The notes: generated from the letters alone by a model not told the origin. A DNA stretch of 64,000 nt from Pieris napi (GCF_905475465.1 NC_062238.1:9765368-9829367); one strand, 5' to 3'. Positions 11,846-23,412 are shown, numbered from the stretch's first letter. Translations and numbers: made by a program.

Positions 11846-13150
11846 ATACACTGATACACTTATACTTCTTAATAGTAAATGAAGCCAGGCGAGCTCATTT
11901 GACAATTCTTGGTTATAGATAAACAAAATTATACTTATTTATTGGATTTAGTTAGCATAATTTCGAATTAAGGTACCTTCAGAATTAATTAACTATTAAA
12001 ATACATCGAACATTCACCTGTAATTTTCTGGGTTACCTATTGTTAAATAAAAGCAAATAATCCCAATTCTATTCGAGTAGCGGACGTCAAATAACCTTTT
12101 CTGGCGTGTAGATAGGTTCTTATGTTAGCCGTTCAAATTGCCGTTAAAAAGCAATGAAAAGAAAATAATATGTGTGAAATTGTATTCGTCTTATTTTATT
12201 ATGTTGTTGTCTAGTCGAGACTGTATAGTTTGATAAAATACTTATTTGTATGTCAGTAATGATAAAAGTATTAAAATCGTAAAAAAACAGTGTTGACTGG
12301 TGGATTAAGCAACCCTTATCAGAGAGACGTTTGAATCGAGGCACCAATGGAATGGAATTTTCTTTCATTGTACGCAATTAGCACTTGCTGCATCGGGGAA
12401 GGCAAACATTGTCAGAAAAATCGATGACATGTTGATACACAGAAGGGTGCTCTACTTGTCTAATAAATAAAAATGATTGAAAAAACCCATGAAATCTGAT
12501 GGCAAGACTATTATAGCGACACTGGATTATTATTATTTATTAAAAATATTAAGGTATAAAAACGAATATAACATGCATGTTATATTGAAGACGCTACGGT
12601 CCTATGTAGGGATAAAAAATACTTGGCTTAGAATTTATATTAGTTTGAATTCTTTTGTAAGACTCATAGAAGTTAAATCATACATCAGATGGCAAGTGTA
12701 TCAGTGGTCAGCGCGGTCCACTGCGAGGTCTATTAAACTGTGCACATTTATATTTATCTTTTTTGTAGCAATTTATTTGTATCTCTAACTCTTTTCAAGC
12801 TCCAATAAAACAGTAGCTTTCTCAACACTTAAAAACATTTTATACAATTCATAGATCGAGAAACGTGAGCTTCTTTGGTGTGGAGTGTTAATTTACTAAA
12901 ATCTAAATAATATTTCAAAGCGGCAAAATAATTATAGAATAGCTAATTGCAATTGTACCAATTTATTTGTAAAAATATGTATATTTTTTTCTCTTAAAAA
13001 TCAAAAGAAAACATTCATTCATAAAAAAATCTAAGGTATTTATGAATACAATTTATATATGTGTACAACCATTTACTAAATTTTTTTAATTAATTTAAAT
13101 GTTGTTTTATATAAGTGTGTGTGTGTTTTGTTTGACAGGCAATGACCTCT
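11846..13150. other. No recognised feature
   Basis: AT-rich. A 103-codon plus frame (12477-12788) has no domain, start context or codon bias that would make it a gene. Confidence 0.45.
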
Positions 13151-13405
13151 TTAAAGTAGTAAAGATCTTTTAAACACAGAAATAAAGTCACCTTTTTTAC
13201 GTTTTAGTTTTGATTTGGAAGTTAGCCTTTCAATAACATTAAAAGAATATATTGCACCATAAATATAGGTTACTCTGTAATCTTCCAATTCAGAAGCATT
13301 AAGTTGATGAGTTCCCGCAGAGAATGTATAGCCTCCACAGAGGATGTTCCCGAAGGCCATATTAATGGGTCCACCTGGCGTCGGACGTGAACGAATCGCT
13401 TTCTG
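13151..13405 (-). other. Exon-like open stretch, unrecognised
   Basis: On the minus strand an open frame runs from about 13405 ('QKAIRSRPTPGGPINMAFGN') through 'ILCGGYTFSAGTHQL' to a stop at 13151. A possible acceptor GGTCAG precedes it at about 13406. Its amino-acid make-up looks protein-like rather than random, and it may be a remnant of a transposon protein. I do not recognise the family. Confidence 0.3.
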
Positions 13406-13409
13406 ACCT

Positions 13410-14042
13410 ATGCTCTGTACTCTATTATACCACTCTCTAGACTATTGTCTATTATTGTTCTTATGAGTAAGTTAATAAGGAGGTTTTAATCTTAGAATGA
13501 ATATTAAATATACAATGTGGTCTAACACCTGATCAAAACAAGTCATAAAATAATAGTGATTTTCTTATGCATAGTTGTTCTTTAATTTCATAATAACGAA
13601 GGATAAATGTGTAATTCATTTGTTTAAACTAAATGATTTATTAGTTAGTTTATGATTTTTGAGATTAATTGCAATTGCATTTTATTATATTATAGTAACT
13701 GTAAGTAAAATCAAACTAAAATATTTATTTTCTCTATTGATTTTTATTCCGGAAGCTTTAAGCAAAGCTCTGTACGAGGTGTAGGAGTTATTACGGGTAA
13801 GCCTACAAGGGACGTTTTCTCAATTAATCCTCTCATAATTATTGTGTTCCGTGAATATTCTAACGAAGGAGATTTCCGATTACATTAATTAAAAGCTATT
13901 TTGGTATTCTATTATAGCACATTTACATTCTCCTAATATTTTTTTAAACTGATATATTACAATAATCATGGTAAGAATTGAGAAAAAATATTTTTGCACT
14001 AGTAAGTAAGTCGGTGGAGGTTTATAAGATATTGTTTTTTTT
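13410..14042. other. No recognised feature
   Basis: AT-rich, nothing supported. Confidence 0.5.
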
Positions 14043-14187
14043 TTTGTTACAGAAGGCAGACGGGCAGGAGGCTCACCTGATGTTAAGTGATACCGCCGCC
14101 CATGGACACTCGCACAGCCAGAAGGCTCGCAGGCTCGCTGCCGTCCTTAAAAACAAATGACGCAACAACATACTAATACTACTAAAG

Positions 14188-14745
14188 GTCAGTACTCACA
14201 TACGGTATTACTCGATCGAGCTAAACTGTCGAGTAAAACCCATGGCAAGGGCTTACGTCCACACATTTAGCATTGATCTATCGAGTGAGGCGCGCCGTTC
14301 AGTATTCACCGAACCGTTCGAGCCAAAGGATGTCTGTGCAACAAAGGAGATGGTGGCTGTATATAGCAGCTTATAGCTTATTTTTGTGGGAGTAATCTTT
14401 GGACTTGACATTCCATAAACACACACACTGTCTATATGTGTTAATAAAGTCTTCTATAGCGCTTTTGGAATAAACTCGCAAATCCATTTCTCTTAAAAAC
14501 ACGTGTTACAATCACGATAAACAGTACCAGACTGACGCTCGCCTCGCGCCACTCGCAGTCATGTACACACGTTCAAGTCAAGATTGACAGCTCGCTTCGA
14601 GTAGGTTCGAAGGAAATTACTTTCATTTAATCCCATCGAGCCGGCTCGGTGCGAGCCTTCGAGCTGTGAGTTTTGCAGTCCACACGTTGATTTTTACTCG
14701 ACTTCGAGAAAAACTATAGAGTAATACCGTATGTGAGTACTGACC
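14188..14745. mobile_element. MITE with AGGTCAGTACTCACATACGG ends
   Basis: Perfect 28-bp inverted ends (AGGTCAGTACTCACATACGG + TATTACTC and complement), with TA-rich flanks compatible with a TA target. 558 bp. The interior is CG-rich with many TCGAG/CTCGA words ('GATCTATCGAGTGAGGCG'). No transposase. Confidence 0.85.
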
Positions 14746-14748
14746 TTT

Positions 14749-14938
14749 ATAGGCAAGTAGGTTATCAGCCTCCTGTGTCTGACGCACGCCGTCGACTTTC
14801 TGGGTCTAAGGCGGGTTTCCTTCACCGTTCGAGCGAATGTTAAATGCGCACAAGTCCATTGGTGCACAGCCGAGGATTGAACCTACGACCTCAGTGATGA
14901 GAGTCGCACGCTGAAGCCACTAGGCCAACACTGCTCTT
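14749..14938 (-). mobile_element. tRNA-derived SINE
   Basis: Minus-strand copy: head complement 'GAAGCCACTAGGCCAACACT', B-box complement 'GGATTGAACCTACGACC', body 'CACGCCGTCGACTTTCTGGG'. The 3' end is cut at 'AGGCAAGTAGG', against the MITE. Confidence 0.88.
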
Positions 14939-15175
14939 TTCTCTCTCTCTTTTAAGAAATGGTACGCTCTTTTCTTGAAGGACTAGAAGTCGAATTGGTT
15001 CGGAAATACTTCAGTGGCAGCTGGTTCCACATAGTGGTGGTAATTGCCTTAAGGAGCGCTCAGTTGTGGAACGATGGACGTCAAGGTGATACGGATGGTA
15101 TTTTGTATTCTGCCTTGACGTCTGATGATGAAACTCAGCTGCAGGTCCGAACAACTCCTTTTAACACTCTCCATA

Positions 15176-15792
15176 GTAAATGCGGTAGAAGATGCTTAAA
15201 TGTAACGATTGCTATTATGATAATTAAAGATTTGATATGATTTGACAGCATTAATCATGTGAATCAGTATTACAACACCAACAAGAACTAAGTAGATTAA
15301 ATATTTTCCGGTTATTATTAAGGAAAGAAGTAAGATTTCAAATATAATATATTACGTCAGCTTGGCATGTCCGTTAACTGCTTGATAAAACGCTTACGTT
15401 TTCCGGATTTTAAAGAACTTTCGAGTCTATCAAAACTTTGCACAAAACAGACTTTGGTTCTTGTTTGTAGCTGAACTACTCAAACTTCGCTGTTTCAGTA
15501 TTTGTTTTCACAGGATCGCTTCAGTACTTCACTTATAGTCCTCGTCTAGTCTTAAGTAACATTACGTAAATAGTGCAAAGAGAAGCTTTTTAATAAGAGC
15601 ATATTTAATCCAAAATTTAGATTGAATAATATTAAAATAAATAAATAAAAACAAAAGAAATAGAATAAAACTTTAGAGGTGTCAAGGGACACCCGGATGG
15701 AACGAAATTCCTTTCGATTAATTTATATGTTAATTGGTATCATAACAGTATGATAGATTTTCTCGACACCAATCTTACGACGAAAAAAAAAA
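15176..15792. other. No recognised feature
   Basis: AT-rich spacer upstream of the 5S copies; nothing supported. Confidence 0.5.
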
Positions 15793-15910
15793 GCCAACAT
15801 CACGAGGTGTTCCCAGGCGGTCACCCATCCAAGTACTGACCTCGCCCGACGTTGCTTAACTTCGGTGATCGGACGAGAACCGGTGTATTCAACGTGGTAT
15901 GGACGTTGGC
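15793..15910 (-). rRNA. 5S rRNA: 5S ribosomal RNA gene, full length
   Basis: 118 nt on the minus strand, beginning GCCAACGTCCATACCACG and ending CACCTCGTGATGTTGGC, so the two ends pair as helix I. The internal promoter is intact: A box AAGTTAAGCAACGTCGGGC and C-box region GTACTTGGATGGGTGACC. It is followed at once by a run of ten T residues, a strong Pol III terminator. Consistent with functional insect 5S. A member of a small dispersed cluster or a recent pseudogene cannot be excluded. Confidence 0.9.
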
Positions 15911-16280
15911 AATAGCAAAATCGAAAATGTAAAATATAACAACTATAGCAAAAAGTTTCGTTACAACTTTTGGTCTTAATTTATTCCGTCTAGCCCCCTT
16001 TCGCAACGCTCGATAACTTCGTTCCAACAAGACTAATTTAGTTAAGTGATTCCAAAAATAATTTTCATTTCTTATCCCTACAAAAAAAAGCCGACATCAC
16101 GAGGTGTTCTCAGGCGATCACCCATCCAAGTACTGACCTCGCCCGACGTTGCTTAACTTCGGTGATCGGACGAGAACAGGTGTATTACAATAGCAAATAG
16201 CAAAAAAGTGTCGTGACAACTTTTCGTAAGAATTATTTCCGTCTAGCCCCCTTTCACAACGCGCGATAAGGAACTTCGTT
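15911..16280. repeat. 5S spacer duplicated with the 5S pair
   Basis: 'CAATAGCAAA', 'CCGTCTAGCCCCCTTTC' and 'CGATAAGGAACTTCGTTCC'-like blocks follow both 5S copies (15911-16026 and 16188-16283). The repeat period is about 297 bp. This makes the pair a tandem 5S unit rather than two independent insertions. Confidence 0.75.
16090..16187 (-). pseudogene. 5S rRNA: 5S rRNA copy lacking its 5' end
   Basis: 98 nt on the minus strand matching the neighbouring 5S gene from 'TACACCTGTTCTCGTCC' to 'CACCTCGTGATGTCGGC', then eight T residues. The first about 20 nt of the mature RNA (helix I 5' strand) are missing, with a C-to-T-type change in the 3' strand, so it cannot fold as normal 5S. The internal promoter is still present, so transcription is possible. 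Confidence 0.88.
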
Positions 16281-16424
16281 CCAAAAACAGAATGTTCCCC
16301 CGTCGAATGTAACCAAAGTAAAATTTTAAATTGTCAGCATTTGAAAGCTAGCGTAATCTTTCTTCGAAAAAATATATATAGTGGAATTGCTTCTTTTTCT
16401 TTATTAGGGCAATAAACACTTCTC

Positions 16425-16600
16425 GCAAATTAAGACAACATCGTAAGGAAACCTACATGTCTTGGATAAAGATTCAGAGTCGAAACTTAACGCAACCGGT
16501 ACAATTGCCTGAAGACTATGTCAAATCTAATATGAGAATACATAAGACAGCGGTCTCAACCCTGAATCTGTAGAATAGGCCTAAAACCTTATGACATAAC
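16425..16600 (+). mobile_element. Degenerate SINE remnant
   Basis: 'CATCGTAAGGAAACCTACAT' plus 'GTCTTGG' matches the SINE body; the rest is decayed. Confidence 0.4.
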
Positions 16601-16744
16601 GCAAGCCTGTCTATAAAAAAAATAGTATGAGACGCAACATATTTTAAATGTGTGATACAAAAAAAAAATTCTTATAAGGTGAATAAGTAAGAAAAATTAT
16701 TTCTTCTATTTTGGTATATGGTTTCCAATGTTATATTTTCATCA

Positions 16745-16985
16745 TCAGACGTCGAAACAGAATACGAAATTCCACCTGTATCACCTCGACGTCCGCCGTT
16801 TCACAAGTGAGCGTTTTTAAGGCAGATTTTGCCGAGCACCACCACTATATGGAACCAGCTGCCCACTGAAGTATATCCGAACCAATTCGACGTAAGGTCC
16901 TTGAAGAAATGAGTGTACTACTTCCTAAAAGGCTGTCAACGCAAGTGCGAGCCCTCTGGCATTAAGAGTGTCCATGGGTATCACT
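16745..16985 (+). mobile_element. Non-LTR retrotransposon 3' end (LINE-A)
   Basis: 'TGTATCACCTCGACGTCCG', 'GAGCACCACCACTATATGG', 'GTATATCCGAACCAATTCGA', 'GCCCTCTGGCATTAAGAG'. Decayed relative of 23120-23412, truncated at both ends. Confidence 0.78.
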
Positions 16986-16999
16986 TAAAAACACAGCCG

Positions 17000-18734
17000 T
17001 TTTCAAAAAAATTTTGTTTTTATGGAAAACTCTCACTTTTAACAGTGGTTATTTACGTACATACTTTTTATTATACATTTATAATATAATCGTTATGTCA
17101 ATGGACCCTAAAATTAAATGGGACGTTTAAGCAGTAATTTGGTAAATAAAATTCTACGATCCAAGGATTTTAACAATATCATTTTTAACGCTATATATTT
17201 ATTATTTCATTTACTTAATATTTTCCCCTTTGTAGTAGAGACACTCGTGGTGTATAAGTGCACATGCGGTAATCAAAAATCATTAATTATTATTATAATT
17301 ATATACAAAATAAGTAAATATATTACACTAATTTATTGAAATGCTTATAATATGTGTGATGTGCCCTTTTTAGAAGGTTAGTCCTAGCTGTGGGCACATG
17401 AAGTAACGGCGGACGATGTCGCTTTCTAACTGTTGTATAATTTTTAAAATCTAGGCTCACGTACGTACGTATAAGTACGTACAAGTACGTACGTATCTGC
17501 AAAAAGTACGTATCTTTTATGTCACGTTAAACGAGTCACGAATTGGGAATTGGGTCGGAGCGGCGCGTCGTTATATCGAGCGACCTAACGATGACAAATG
17601 TTTTATCTATTTAGTTACGGAAAAGGAAATTGCCAATTACAACTGTATATTCGATTGTTATCCGAATAATTTGAATTCTGAAATTGTGATAATAATACAT
17701 TATTTAAAAAAGCTTTATTTGTGGAATATTTTATAGAAAACAAACCATTTGTAATAAAACAACTAACTTAAAACTATATCTATACAAGGTCAAAGTATCA
17801 TACAAAATCACAGAATAACATATAAAAATTAAAAAAAATGACGGAGAGAATAATGGTCAAAATTATGTCGATAGTCGACAACTTTGTAACTAAACTGGGG
17901 GCTTAGTCTACATGCCTTAAGAGTAGTGTATGTAGAAAGTCGAAAAGTAAATTTGTATGAAAATTTGCCGACACGAACTGTTAAGGCATCTGTAATCTTT
18001 GGTACCATCTGTAATTGTAGGTTTAAATAGAATTACATTGTTGTACATTGCATAAGAACGCTCTGTCACAAATCTAGTGTTATTCAAATTCACTAACCAT
18101 ATAACTGGCTGCTGAAAAAACAATTGATAGGTCATTTTTAAAGTTTTTACTTACGTTCAGCAAATAAAGGCTATCTATTTAAGCCCTTTTACATTTATTT
18201 AATGCTAATTTGTTTGTTTAATATACACGTGTACCAGTAAAAGTTTAATAGATGCTTAAAAATAAAATTATCAAGAATGAGAAAAATAATTGAATTGCTA
18301 AGAAATTAGCTACATCTTAGTATTGTCTTTTATTGACATTACCTTTACACATTTAAAGAAAATACTTTTTTACCTAGTACAGATAAATATATTAACAAAC
18401 AAAACAATTAAATCCTGATTAATTTTTCAGCAAAGTACAACATTATTGTTTCACAATAATCTATATACGAAAATACTAAAAGTTTAGACAGTTAATATAA
18501 AAATAGAGGAAGACTTTCAGCATAAAGTTGTAATATCATTATTATAGCATGAAAGTCTCTGGCGTCGTAGTGAAAACGCAAATAGCTTTTCACTAAAAGC
18601 ATAAGGCAATAAAAAAGCTTCATAAACGTAAAATGATAGTAATTTAGCTTTAGACTAATTAGGTTGTTTGAAGGGTAATTAGGCTTGGAGTATGTAAAAT
18701 GTTAAAGATTATTTAATTAGCAAGTATAGTGAGC
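17000..18734. other. Mostly unrecognised; ACGTACGT-rich patch
   Basis: At 17459-17520 TACGTACG words recur (six GTACGTA-like units). 18300-18360 shares 'GTATTGTCTTTTATTGACAT' with 46980, the flank of a Penelope-like fragment. The frames at 17118-17339 and 17917-18135 show no family signal. Confidence 0.5.
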
Positions 18735-19029
18735 CAGAGTTTCCCAACCTATTAGGTGCCATGCCCCACCTTGGCGTTCCTAAAATTCTCATGCTCCCCC
18801 CCATGTAACATAAACATAATTTTTAATATCTAAATTTGTATTGCTCACTTGAGACACTTAAATGATAGATTAAAATGTTTCATTAGGTTTTATTTTTTAA
18901 AACATAATGAAAAACTGAAAGACCAAACAATAATTTTAAAAAATAATAAATTTACGAATAGGGGGCTATTCGCACTTGACAGTCAAATTGCCCCCCTGTG
19001 AGGCGTGGGCTCCACGTTGGGAAACACTG
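18735..19029. mobile_element. hAT-like non-autonomous element
   Basis: Left CAGAGTTTCCCAACC, right complement of CAGTGTTTCCCAACG, with C-runs inside both ends. The right flank GTCTAGGC fits the hAT target consensus NTCTAGAN; the left flank has diverged. 295 bp. Confidence 0.7.
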
Positions 19030-19166
19030 GTCTAGGCTATGAAAGGTTGCGATGACATGATATTCTAATAAGTCAACTTATTTAAGTTTGTGTTTGATCC
19101 GAGGTCCGGGGTTCGATTTCAGGAACAACTTTTGCGAATCGTAAAAAAGAAGAACATATTTGTATA

Positions 19167-19446
19167 TCTCTATATATATAAAATTATCTTGTCACAATGT
19201 TCGTTCCCATACTCCTCAGAAACGGCTCGATCGATTCGTATGAAATTTTTAATGCATATTTAGTAAGAATCGGCTACTATCTATATTTCAAAACTTTTAA
19301 TTTTATTTTTTTATGATACAACATACAAACAATACATACAACCCCTAATTTTTACCCCTCAACGATCAAACCCTTTTTTATTATTGTAGATAGTTATTTT
19401 TATTGAACTAAACAAAATATGTTTCCTAGAAATACGGGTCAGCTAG
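19167..19446 (+). mobile_element. Helitron-like element
   Basis: Starts TCTCTATATATATAAAATTA after A and ends ACGGGTCAGCTAG before T. Contains 'CTCAGAAACGGCTCGATCGA'. The usual subterminal hairpin is lost. Confidence 0.8.
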
Positions 19447-19524
19447 TTTCCTATAAATAAATGTATGAAAATCCATGAACATGTTTGACTATATCTGTGA
19501 TGAACAATTTCCACATTTTTTGCA

Positions 19525-20125
19525 TGTTTTTGAAGTGAAACTTCTTTATCGCGGTTGGAAAAAAATTTAGTGTAACATTTTTGCGTTACGCGTCACATTT
19601 TTCCGTTACGCGCCATCTTTTGAAGTGAAACTTCTTTATCGGCGTGTGGGAGAAATTTTGTAGCAGGTTACGCGCCATGTTGCTTTTTGAAGTCAAACTC
19701 CTTTATCGGCGTTGGAAAAAAATTTACTCACATTTGTCACATTTTTCGGTTACGCGCCATCTTTTTCTTGTCCCTACCACGGTTGATCCGAAGAGATTCG
19801 AAGCCATTAGTAACAAAAATATGTAATAACGATAACAATGATAGTAATACTAATAATTCTATTACAATTAATAAAATTCTGTAATAATCTTAGTACTACA
19901 TAGTAGTACAGTAATAAGTTAAAATGAAATAATTGTATTTGTATTCATGTCTATGATTTAAAAAAAAAAAAAAAAATGTCTATGATAATAAAAACTTTAT
20001 CTAATTTAACTTTATTTAACCAATTTCTGTAAAGTTGCATATAGTAGATCATTTTTCGAAAAATAAGGTCATAAAGAAGTTTCACTTCTTACGTGTGTAC
20101 ACCTAGTACACGCACACATTTTTTT
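19525..20125 (-). mobile_element. GAAGTTTCACTTC-ended element, copy E, with triplicated end
   Basis: The left terminal block 'TTTTGAAGTGAAACTTCTTT' + 'ATCGGCGTTGGAAAAAAATTT' occurs three times (about 19528, 19618, 19685), separated by 'GTTACGCGCCAT' words. The right end is 'AAGAAGTTTCACTTCTTACG' + 'TACACGCACACA' and a T-run. Non-coding; the frames at 19644-19884 and 20069-20323 fall inside it. Confidence 0.7.
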
Positions 20126-20599
20126 TTTCATACACAAAATCCTTAATAAGATTCTAGCAAATGTCAACCAAATAATCATGTATATGACTTGACTTTCCAT
20201 CGCATAAACGCGAGCATTCGAAGACTTTAATGTCACAGAATGAAATACAGCGCATCGAAAGAATAATATCCGCGCGAACATTTCCTGTTCAGTGAGCAAG
20301 TCACAATACTGAGAAGGGAACAAATAGTCGCCTTAAAAAGTTTTCACTAGGTCATGGAGCATCTATGCCTTTGGGAACTAATGTATTGAACTAACGACAC
20401 TCTTTTCATAAAGAAACAGGTCAGCTATCCACGTCCAAATAAAGCTAATGGATGCATCGGTCTATGAATTTTAAAGTCTCTTGGACGTTTTACAGTATTT
20501 TGTTGTAGAAAACTTGTTCACATATGTTTTTCGTCTTAACAAAACGGTGATTATGAGGTAACTACTCGTGGTACTTTTTGTTTAGATTTTACTTTATTT

Positions 20600-20795
20600 A
20601 ATTTTGGTTATGCACTTCTTTTACTTTACCCGCTGTAGGTTATTCTTTTGTTCCATATTAGGATTGCCTGTAAGAAGTCGCTTGTTAGCTAAAAGGCCGC
20701 CTGTTGCCTAATAACTTATGTAACCTGCTTTTTTTTTGTTTTTTATATGTATGATTATGGTAACGAAGTGTAAATAAATAATATTAGATAGATAT
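20600..20795 (+). mobile_element. Non-LTR 3' UTR (LINE-C)
   Basis: 'GGATTGCCTGTAAGAAGTCG', 'AAAAGGCCGCCTGTTGCCT', 'GAAGTGTAAATAAATAAT'. Same family as 31405, 48510 and 29525 (minus). Confidence 0.75.
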
Positions 20796-20910
20796 AGAAA
20801 ACGCTCAGTTGTGGAACAACGGATGTTGAAGTGATACGGATGGTATTTTGTATTCTGCCTCGACGTCGGATGATGAACCTCAGCTGCATCCGAATAACTC
20901 CTGCTGAACA
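20796..20910 (-). mobile_element. LINE-A internal fragment
   Basis: 'AACGCTCAGTTGTGGAACAA', 'GAAGTGATACGGATGGTATT', 'GACGTCGGATGATGAACCTC': a minus-strand piece of the LINE-A ORF2 end. Confidence 0.75.
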
Positions 20911-21124
20911 ACAACAGTATTGTTTGTATTGTAATGTTTAATACATTTACATACAGTTAGAGATAAATATTATTTATATATTTTGTTATTGATGTATAAA
21001 TTTCGTTTAGATGTGTATACTTGTGTAAAGACGTTAATTTATACAATTTTTAATTTTTAAGTCTAAAGAGTAATATATAGTGAGATTAGTCCCGTAAAAT
21101 TGCATTGCATTGCATTTTCATATC

Positions 21125-21310
21125 AAAAAAAAGAGTGGCGGTCGGCGGAGAGTTTATTGCCAGTTCTTGTCTTCCGTTCTACGCCCTTGATTTGAGAACT
21201 GGCAGTAAATGTAAAATTAGAAGCATTTAATATATATTTCTTTTTTGACGTTCATAAGTGTACATTGTGTTCCTACAAGATTGTTTACTTTGACTTTGAC
21301 TTTTCATAGT
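21125..21310 (+). mobile_element. Non-LTR 3' tail (LINE-D) with TTTGAC repeats
   Basis: 'TTGCCAGTTCTTGTCTTCCG', 'TTGATTTGAGAACTGGCAG', 'TGACGTTCATAAGTGTACAT', ending (TTTGAC)n. The inner words TGCCAGTTCT/AGAACTGGCA form a hairpin. Confidence 0.85.
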
Positions 21311-22498
21311 CAAAGTTACGCAAACAAAAACTTAACTATTTTAGACTAAACAAATAAAACATAATTATCGCTCGTTCGTATTTAATTATTTTTAAAAACC
21401 ATCCTATAATTTATTAACTGAATACTATTCGAACAGAAGAGCTTTACAAATAGCATCGCAACTTTCAACTTGTTTAACGATATTCGCAAGCAATATGAAA
21501 CGCTGTTTACGGAAAATCAAATTAATTTAATATTCTCAGTTCTATTTTATTGTACGTAAAATACGTAAACCTACTAAATTGTCTGATCTTGATCCCATAT
21601 ATCAGAACTAGCTTTAAAGCGTCAAAAGCAGCTGAAGTCTACAATCTCTCTGCGTAATTACAATGAGATGACAGTATAATGAAGTAACGCTATCTATTCT
21701 TCAATAGAAACTGTAATAACTATACAATAAGAAATTATATAATTTATGCTAGGAGTTCAAACAAATAAAAATGGATATTTTTTTTAAGAAATTCTCTTAT
21801 TTTTTAAATATTATATTCTTTTACAAACAAAGCTGATACCTATTATCTTAATAAACGTTTTGAGATATTTTTTATATTGGAGAATCTAAAAAAACACCGA
21901 ACTTACGAGAAATGACTTTGAGAGTTCTTTTTCTTTCAAACTAGTATTAGATTCCTGAACTCTGAATAAATTTATTCCGAACAAACAAAAAACTAACAAT
22001 ATTTAAAAAGTTTCTAGACTGAAACTTATTGAGCCATTTTTGTCCGCAAAATAAGGGAAAAGTGTAATTAAAAAATGGATTTAATTAATTGTGAAGCAGG
22101 TCTCTTGATTTCGTTAGCATAAGACTTTAATTACGCCTCCTCCTCAGCTCAAGAGCTTTTCTGTTAATTAATTAAATTCGCTTTCGTCATAATAAGTGTA
22201 AGGTTTTTACATTTCTTGTTATAAATTCTATGTATTTATCATAATTAATGAAGGAATTTAAAGTGAGATTAAGGTCGTACCAAGACGCTTAGAATTGCAT
22301 CAGGTTTTGAAAACTATGCATTTAAGAGGTACTTAGAAGGTCTAAGTACTTCTAAAAGGTCTGAGTACCTTTGCTTGGATATAGTTGAATTTAGCGATGG
22401 TGTTTTTTTTGTGTAACACGAAAGTATAAATGTACTTAAATTTTTCGGCCTATATGTTCGATTACCATATCACACAATCTTTCCTATTATAATAATAC
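21311..22498. other. No recognised feature
   Basis: AT-rich. At 22325-22368 'TCTAAGTACTTCTAAAAGG' and neighbours form a short internal repeat of AGTACTT words. No frame. Confidence 0.5.
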
Positions 22499-22819
22499 TA
22501 GCTGATCCGGCAAACGTCGTTTTGCAATGTTTATCATTTATAATAAAAAAATAGAGGTTGATCGTAGAGGGGTGAAAATTAGGGGTTGTATGTATTTTAT
22601 AATACTGTATCATAAAAAAATAGAAATTAAAAATTTTGTCTAAAAAATAAAAAAAAATTTTAGAGGTGGACTAACCCTAACATTTAGGGGGATGAAAAAT
22701 TGATGTTGGCCAATTCTCATAGATACCGGATAAGCACAAAAAATTTCATCAAAATCGGTCAAGCCGTTTCGGAGGAGTATGGCAACGAAAACTGTGACAC
22801 GAGAATTTTATATATTAGA
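22499..22819 (-). mobile_element. Helitron-like element
   Basis: Minus strand: starts TCTAATATATAAAATTCTCG after A and ends with hairpin GCAAAACGACGTTTGCC then GGATCAGCTAG before T. Carries 'CGGTCAAGCCGTTTCGGAGG'. A complete copy. Confidence 0.85.
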
Positions 22820-23114
22820 TGATATATTATATCAAAAATAATGATTGGAAGGCACTTGATGACTATCCTACTTGATATGCAAAATGGTACCACTATAGGG
22901 CTCAAGACAAAATATATAGAATCGTAAAGTACAACGGCATTTCCCACGGATTTATATATTGGTGACTGTGGTCTCGTCATTTGGTTAAATAAAGAAGCCA
23001 AAATGAATGTAATTTAATATGAATATTTACTGTGTTGATGCCGGCGAAAAGAAATTATCAGAACTTAACCGCATACAATTTATTAAAATAAATTAATAAT
23101 TAATTTATTTATTT

Positions 23115-23412
23115 ATTTATTAATACAAAATACCATCCGTATCACCTCGACGTCCGTCGTTCCACAACAGCGCGTTTTCTAAGGCAGTTTTTGCCGCGCA
23201 CCACCACTATGTGGATCCAGCTGCCCACAGAAGTATTTCCGAACCAATTCGACTTAGGGTCCTTCAAGAAAAGAGCGTGCCAATTCTTGAAAGGCCGGCA
23301 ACGCACTTGCGAGCCTTCTAACATTGTGAGTGTCCATGGGCGGCGGTACCACTTAACATCAGGTGAGCCTCCTGCCCGTTTGCCTCCTATTACATTAAAA
23401 AAAAAAAAATAG
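23115..23412 (+). mobile_element. Non-LTR retrotransposon 3' end (LINE-A), best copy
   Basis: ORF2 C-terminal words can be read at 23191 onwards ('PRTTTMWIQLPTEVFPNQFD', then 'FKKRACQFLKGRQRT'), the standard RT tail (compare 'RTARLWNSLP..FKRRV'). A 3' UTR ('CATCAGGTGAGCCTCCTGCC') and a terminal A-run of about 13 follow. Jockey/CR1-like; exact clade not settled. Confidence 0.85.

Larger units (their letters stand above)
14043..15175 (-). mobile_element. Non-LTR retrotransposon 3' end (LINE-A) split by later insertions
   Basis: The 3' UTR part is 14043-14155 ('GGCAGGAGGCTCACCTGATG', 'GCCGCCCATGGACACTCGC'). The ORF2 end is 14950-15175 ('AAGGACTAGAAGTCGAATTG', 'TGGTTCCACATAGTGGTGG', 'CAAGGTGATACGGATGG'). 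Together they read as one copy of the 23120-23412 family, broken near its TTTTAAGAA site by a MITE (14188-14745) and a SINE (14749-14938). Confidence 0.82.

Noticed and set aside
11619..11922. Two plus frames of 87 and 67 codons
   Set aside because: Antisense to a reverse-transcriptase fragment.
12477..12788. 103-codon plus frame
   Set aside because: No family signal, no splice context, AT-driven composition; likely chance.
20069..20323. 84-codon minus frame starting MFPSQYCDLL
   Set aside because: Its 3' part is the end of a GAAGTTTCACTTC-ended element; no family recognised.
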